Source: Streptomyces phaeoluteigriseus
Lineage (GTDB): Bacteria; Actinomycetota; Actinomycetes; Streptomycetales; Streptomycetaceae
Assembly: GCF_001896135.2 (NCBI RefSeq)
Contig: NZ_MPOH02000003.1
Location: 65,653 to 129,652 of the forward strand
Direction: 5' to 3'
Length of the DNA: 64,000 nucleotides
Shown in pieces: positions 62,456 through 64,000 of the stretch (positions are counted from its first letter, which is position 1; every line of letters starts with the position of its first letter). The notes under the pieces are model-generated. The model did not search any database. It was not told the DNA's origin and saw nothing but the letters and a program-made list of their open reading frames with translations. The translations under genes and the position numbers were made by a program.

Positions 62456-64000
62456 TCAGGGCAGTGACTGCTCCGCCCAGATCACCTTCCCGGTCGGCGT
62501 GTAGCGGGTGCCCCAGCGGTCCGTGAGCTGGGCGACCAGGAACAGCCCGCGCCCGCCCTCGTCCGTCATGGCCGCGTACCTCAGATGCGGCGAGGTGTTG
62601 CTGCTGTCGGAGACCTCGCAGATCAGGGTGCGGTCCCGCAGCAGCCGGACCCGGACGGGCGCGCTGCCGTACCGGATCGCGTTGGTGACCAGCTCGCTGA
62701 GGATCAGCTCCGTCGTGAACGACAGGTCCTCCAGGTCCCAGAGCGCCAGCCGCCGGGCCACCGCCGCCCGCACCTCGCCGACGGCCGCCGGGTCCACCGG
62801 CACCTCCCACTCGGCGACCCGGTCCGCTCCGAGCGCCCGCGTGCGGGCCACGATCAGGGCGATGTCGTCGTTCGGGCGGGCCGGCAGCAGCGACTCCAGG
62901 ACCACCCGGCAGGTCTCCTCGGGCGAGCCGTCACCGCGTCCCAGCGCCAGGCGCAGCCGCTCCAGGCCGGTGTCGATGTCCTGCTTGCGGTCCTCCACCA
63001 GCCCGTCGGTGTACAGCACCAGCCGGCTGCCCTCCGCCAGCTCCACCTCGGCCGTCTCGAACGGCAGCCCGCCGAGCCCCAACGGCAGACCCGCCGGAAC
63101 CTCCAGGAACTCCACCCGCCCGTCGGGATGGACCAGGGCGGGCGGCGGATGGCCGGCCCGGGCCACCGCGCAGCGCCGGGACACCGGGTCGTAGATGGCG
63201 TACAGGCAGGTCGCCCCCGCCACCGGCGCGCTGTTGCCGTCGGCCGCCTCGTCCTGGTCGATGCGGCTGACCATCTCGTCGAGCAGTACGAGGAGTTCCT
63301 CCGGCGCCAGGTCCAGGGCGGAGAAGTTGTGGACGGCGGTGCGCAGCCGCCCCATGGTGGCCGCGGCGTGCAGCCCGTGCCCGACGACGTCGCCGACGAC
63401 CAGCGCGACGCGGGCGCCCGACAGCGGCAGTACGTCGAACCAGTCACCGCCGACGCCCGCCTGCGCGGGCAGATAGCGGTAGGCGATGTCCAGGGCGCCC
63501 TGCTCGGGCAGGGTGCGCGGCAGCAGGCTGCGCTGGAGGGTGACGGCCATGCCGTGCTCGCGGGTGAAGCGCCGCGCGTTGTCGATGGAGACCGCGGCCC
63601 GCGCCACCAGCTCCTCCGCGAGGGCGACCTCCTCCGGGTCGAAGGGCTGGGGCCGCTCCGAACGCCAGAAGCTCACCACGCCCAGCACCAGGGCCCCGGC
63701 CCGCACGGGCACGGTGATCAGCGAGTGGATGCCGAACCCCACCACCTGTTCCGTCCGCTCCAGGTCCTGCGCCCGCCAGCCCGGCGACTCGGCCAGCCGG
63801 GCCTCCAGGACGGGCCGGCCCCGGGCCAGGCTGCGGGACTGCGGGGACGACTCCACGAACCGGATCTGCTCACCCACCGCGTACAGCGGCGCGCCCTTGC
63901 GGATCGCGCTCATCGCGGTGCGCCGCAGCGCGCCCCGCGCCTCCGGTTCCTCGCCCGCCAGCACGGCGTCGAAGAGGTCGACGCACGCGAAGTCCGCGAA
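62456..64000 (-). CDS. GAF-domain PP2C (SpoIIE) phosphatase with C-terminal HATPase, 5' end outside window
   Basis: The frame is open from the window edge, where codons read FADFACVDLFDAVLAGEEP, so the gene starts outside. The visible part has a GAF domain (VPVRAGALVLGVVSFWRSE), a PP2C domain (QAGVGGDWFDVLPLSGARVA; VVGDVVGHGLHAAATMGRL; LYTDGLVEDRKQD; NDDIALIVAR) and a GHKL ATPase (FTTELILSELVTNAIRYGSA; MTDEGGRGLFLVAQLTDRWG). It is the same architecture as the first gene of the window, probably a partner-switching regulator of a sigma factor. The stop is at 62456, and no frameshift is seen. Confidence 0.9.
   Translation of the reverse strand, partial: FADFACVDLFDAVLAGEEPEARGALRRTAMSAIRKGAPLYAVGEQIRFVESSPQSRSLARGRPVLEARLAESPGWRAQDLERTEQVVGFGIHSLITVPVRAGALVLGVVSFWRSERPQPFDPEEVALAEELVARAAVSIDNARRFTREHGMAVTLQRSLLPRTLPEQGALDIAYRYLPAQAGVGGDWFDVLPLSGARVALVVGDVVGHGLHAAATMGRLRTAVHNFSALDLAPEELLVLLDEMVSRIDQDEAADGNSAPVAGATCLYAIYDPVSRRCAVARAGHPPPALVHPDGRVEFLEVPAGLPLGLGGLPFETAEVELAEGSRLVLYTDGLVEDRKQDIDTGLERLRLALGRGDGSPEETCRVVLESLLPARPNDDIALIVARTRALGADRVAEWEVPVDPAAVGEVRAAVARRLALWDLEDLSFTTELILSELVTNAIRYGSAPVRVRLLRDRTLICEVSDSSNTSPHLRYAAMTDEGGRGLFLVAQLTDRWGTRYTPTGKVIWAEQSLP

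Overview
The window looks like Streptomyces, or a very close actinomycete. The DNA is very G+C-rich with strong third-position G/C bias, and GTG starts are common. Lineage markers agree: a mycothiol-dependent formaldehyde dehydrogenase, a 20S proteasome beta subunit, several SpoIIE-type PP2C phosphatases, an OtrA-type ribosomal protection protein, a DUF574 methyltransferase, and a sugar importer operon without its own ATPase. No rRNA, tRNA, prophage or CRISPR was seen. Gene order looks like chromosomal accessory sequence: many short transcription units, frequent strand switches, and hairpin terminators between convergent genes.

Layout. 1-5000: tandem repeats, a PAS/GAF/PP2C/ATPase regulator, small proteins, a phosphodiesterase and an XdhC gene broken by two frameshifts. 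5100-7123: an otrA-like gene with a candidate leader peptide. 7200-15300: a secreted GH5 enzyme, a beta-propeller protein divergent from a TetR regulator, a GT1 glycosyltransferase, a SnoaL-like protein and an ABC exporter. 15400-19500: the formaldehyde-dehydrogenase/metallo-hydrolase pair, an SDR, an L,D-transpeptidase and a small possibly leaderless protein. 19500-30900: a chymotrypsin-like protease, a DUF574 methyltransferase, a C-S lyase, an F420-type oxidoreductase, a large secreted alpha/beta hydrolase, an OB-fold protein with a TetR regulator sharing palindromic operators, FolD and an ATP-grasp protein. 30900-37100: an ANTAR/PAS/PP2C regulator, an RpiR regulator and a Tat-exported PAP2/haloperoxidase-like protein with an autotransporter-type repeat. 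37109-37946 holds no gene but carries seven tandem 56-bp repeats of two alternating types.

37947-50009 is the main carbohydrate region. A BadF-type amino-sugar kinase and a ROK regulator diverge from a palindromic operator. They are followed by a binding protein, two permeases and an uncharacterised 608-residue enzyme-like protein, probably one operon. A P-loop kinase, a SnoaL-like protein and a beta-phosphoglucomutase translationally coupled to a GH65 phosphorylase come next. The operon plausibly imports an oligosaccharide that the 608-residue protein then processes; that is inference.

50100-64000: a GT-C membrane transferase overlapping a flippase-like protein, an orphan proteasome beta subunit, a peptidase E, an APC transporter, a DUF5709 protein with a 186-bp MITE-like element at its stop codon, a soluble transhydrogenase, a broken NUDIX gene, an FprA reductase with a DtxR-type iron box, and a third PP2C regulator cut by the window edge.

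Important caveat: about a dozen genes carry one- or two-base frameshifts, often in G/C runs, while the protein families continue perfectly in the next frame. This density looks more like residual sequencing error than decay. Those genes are given here at their repaired extents.
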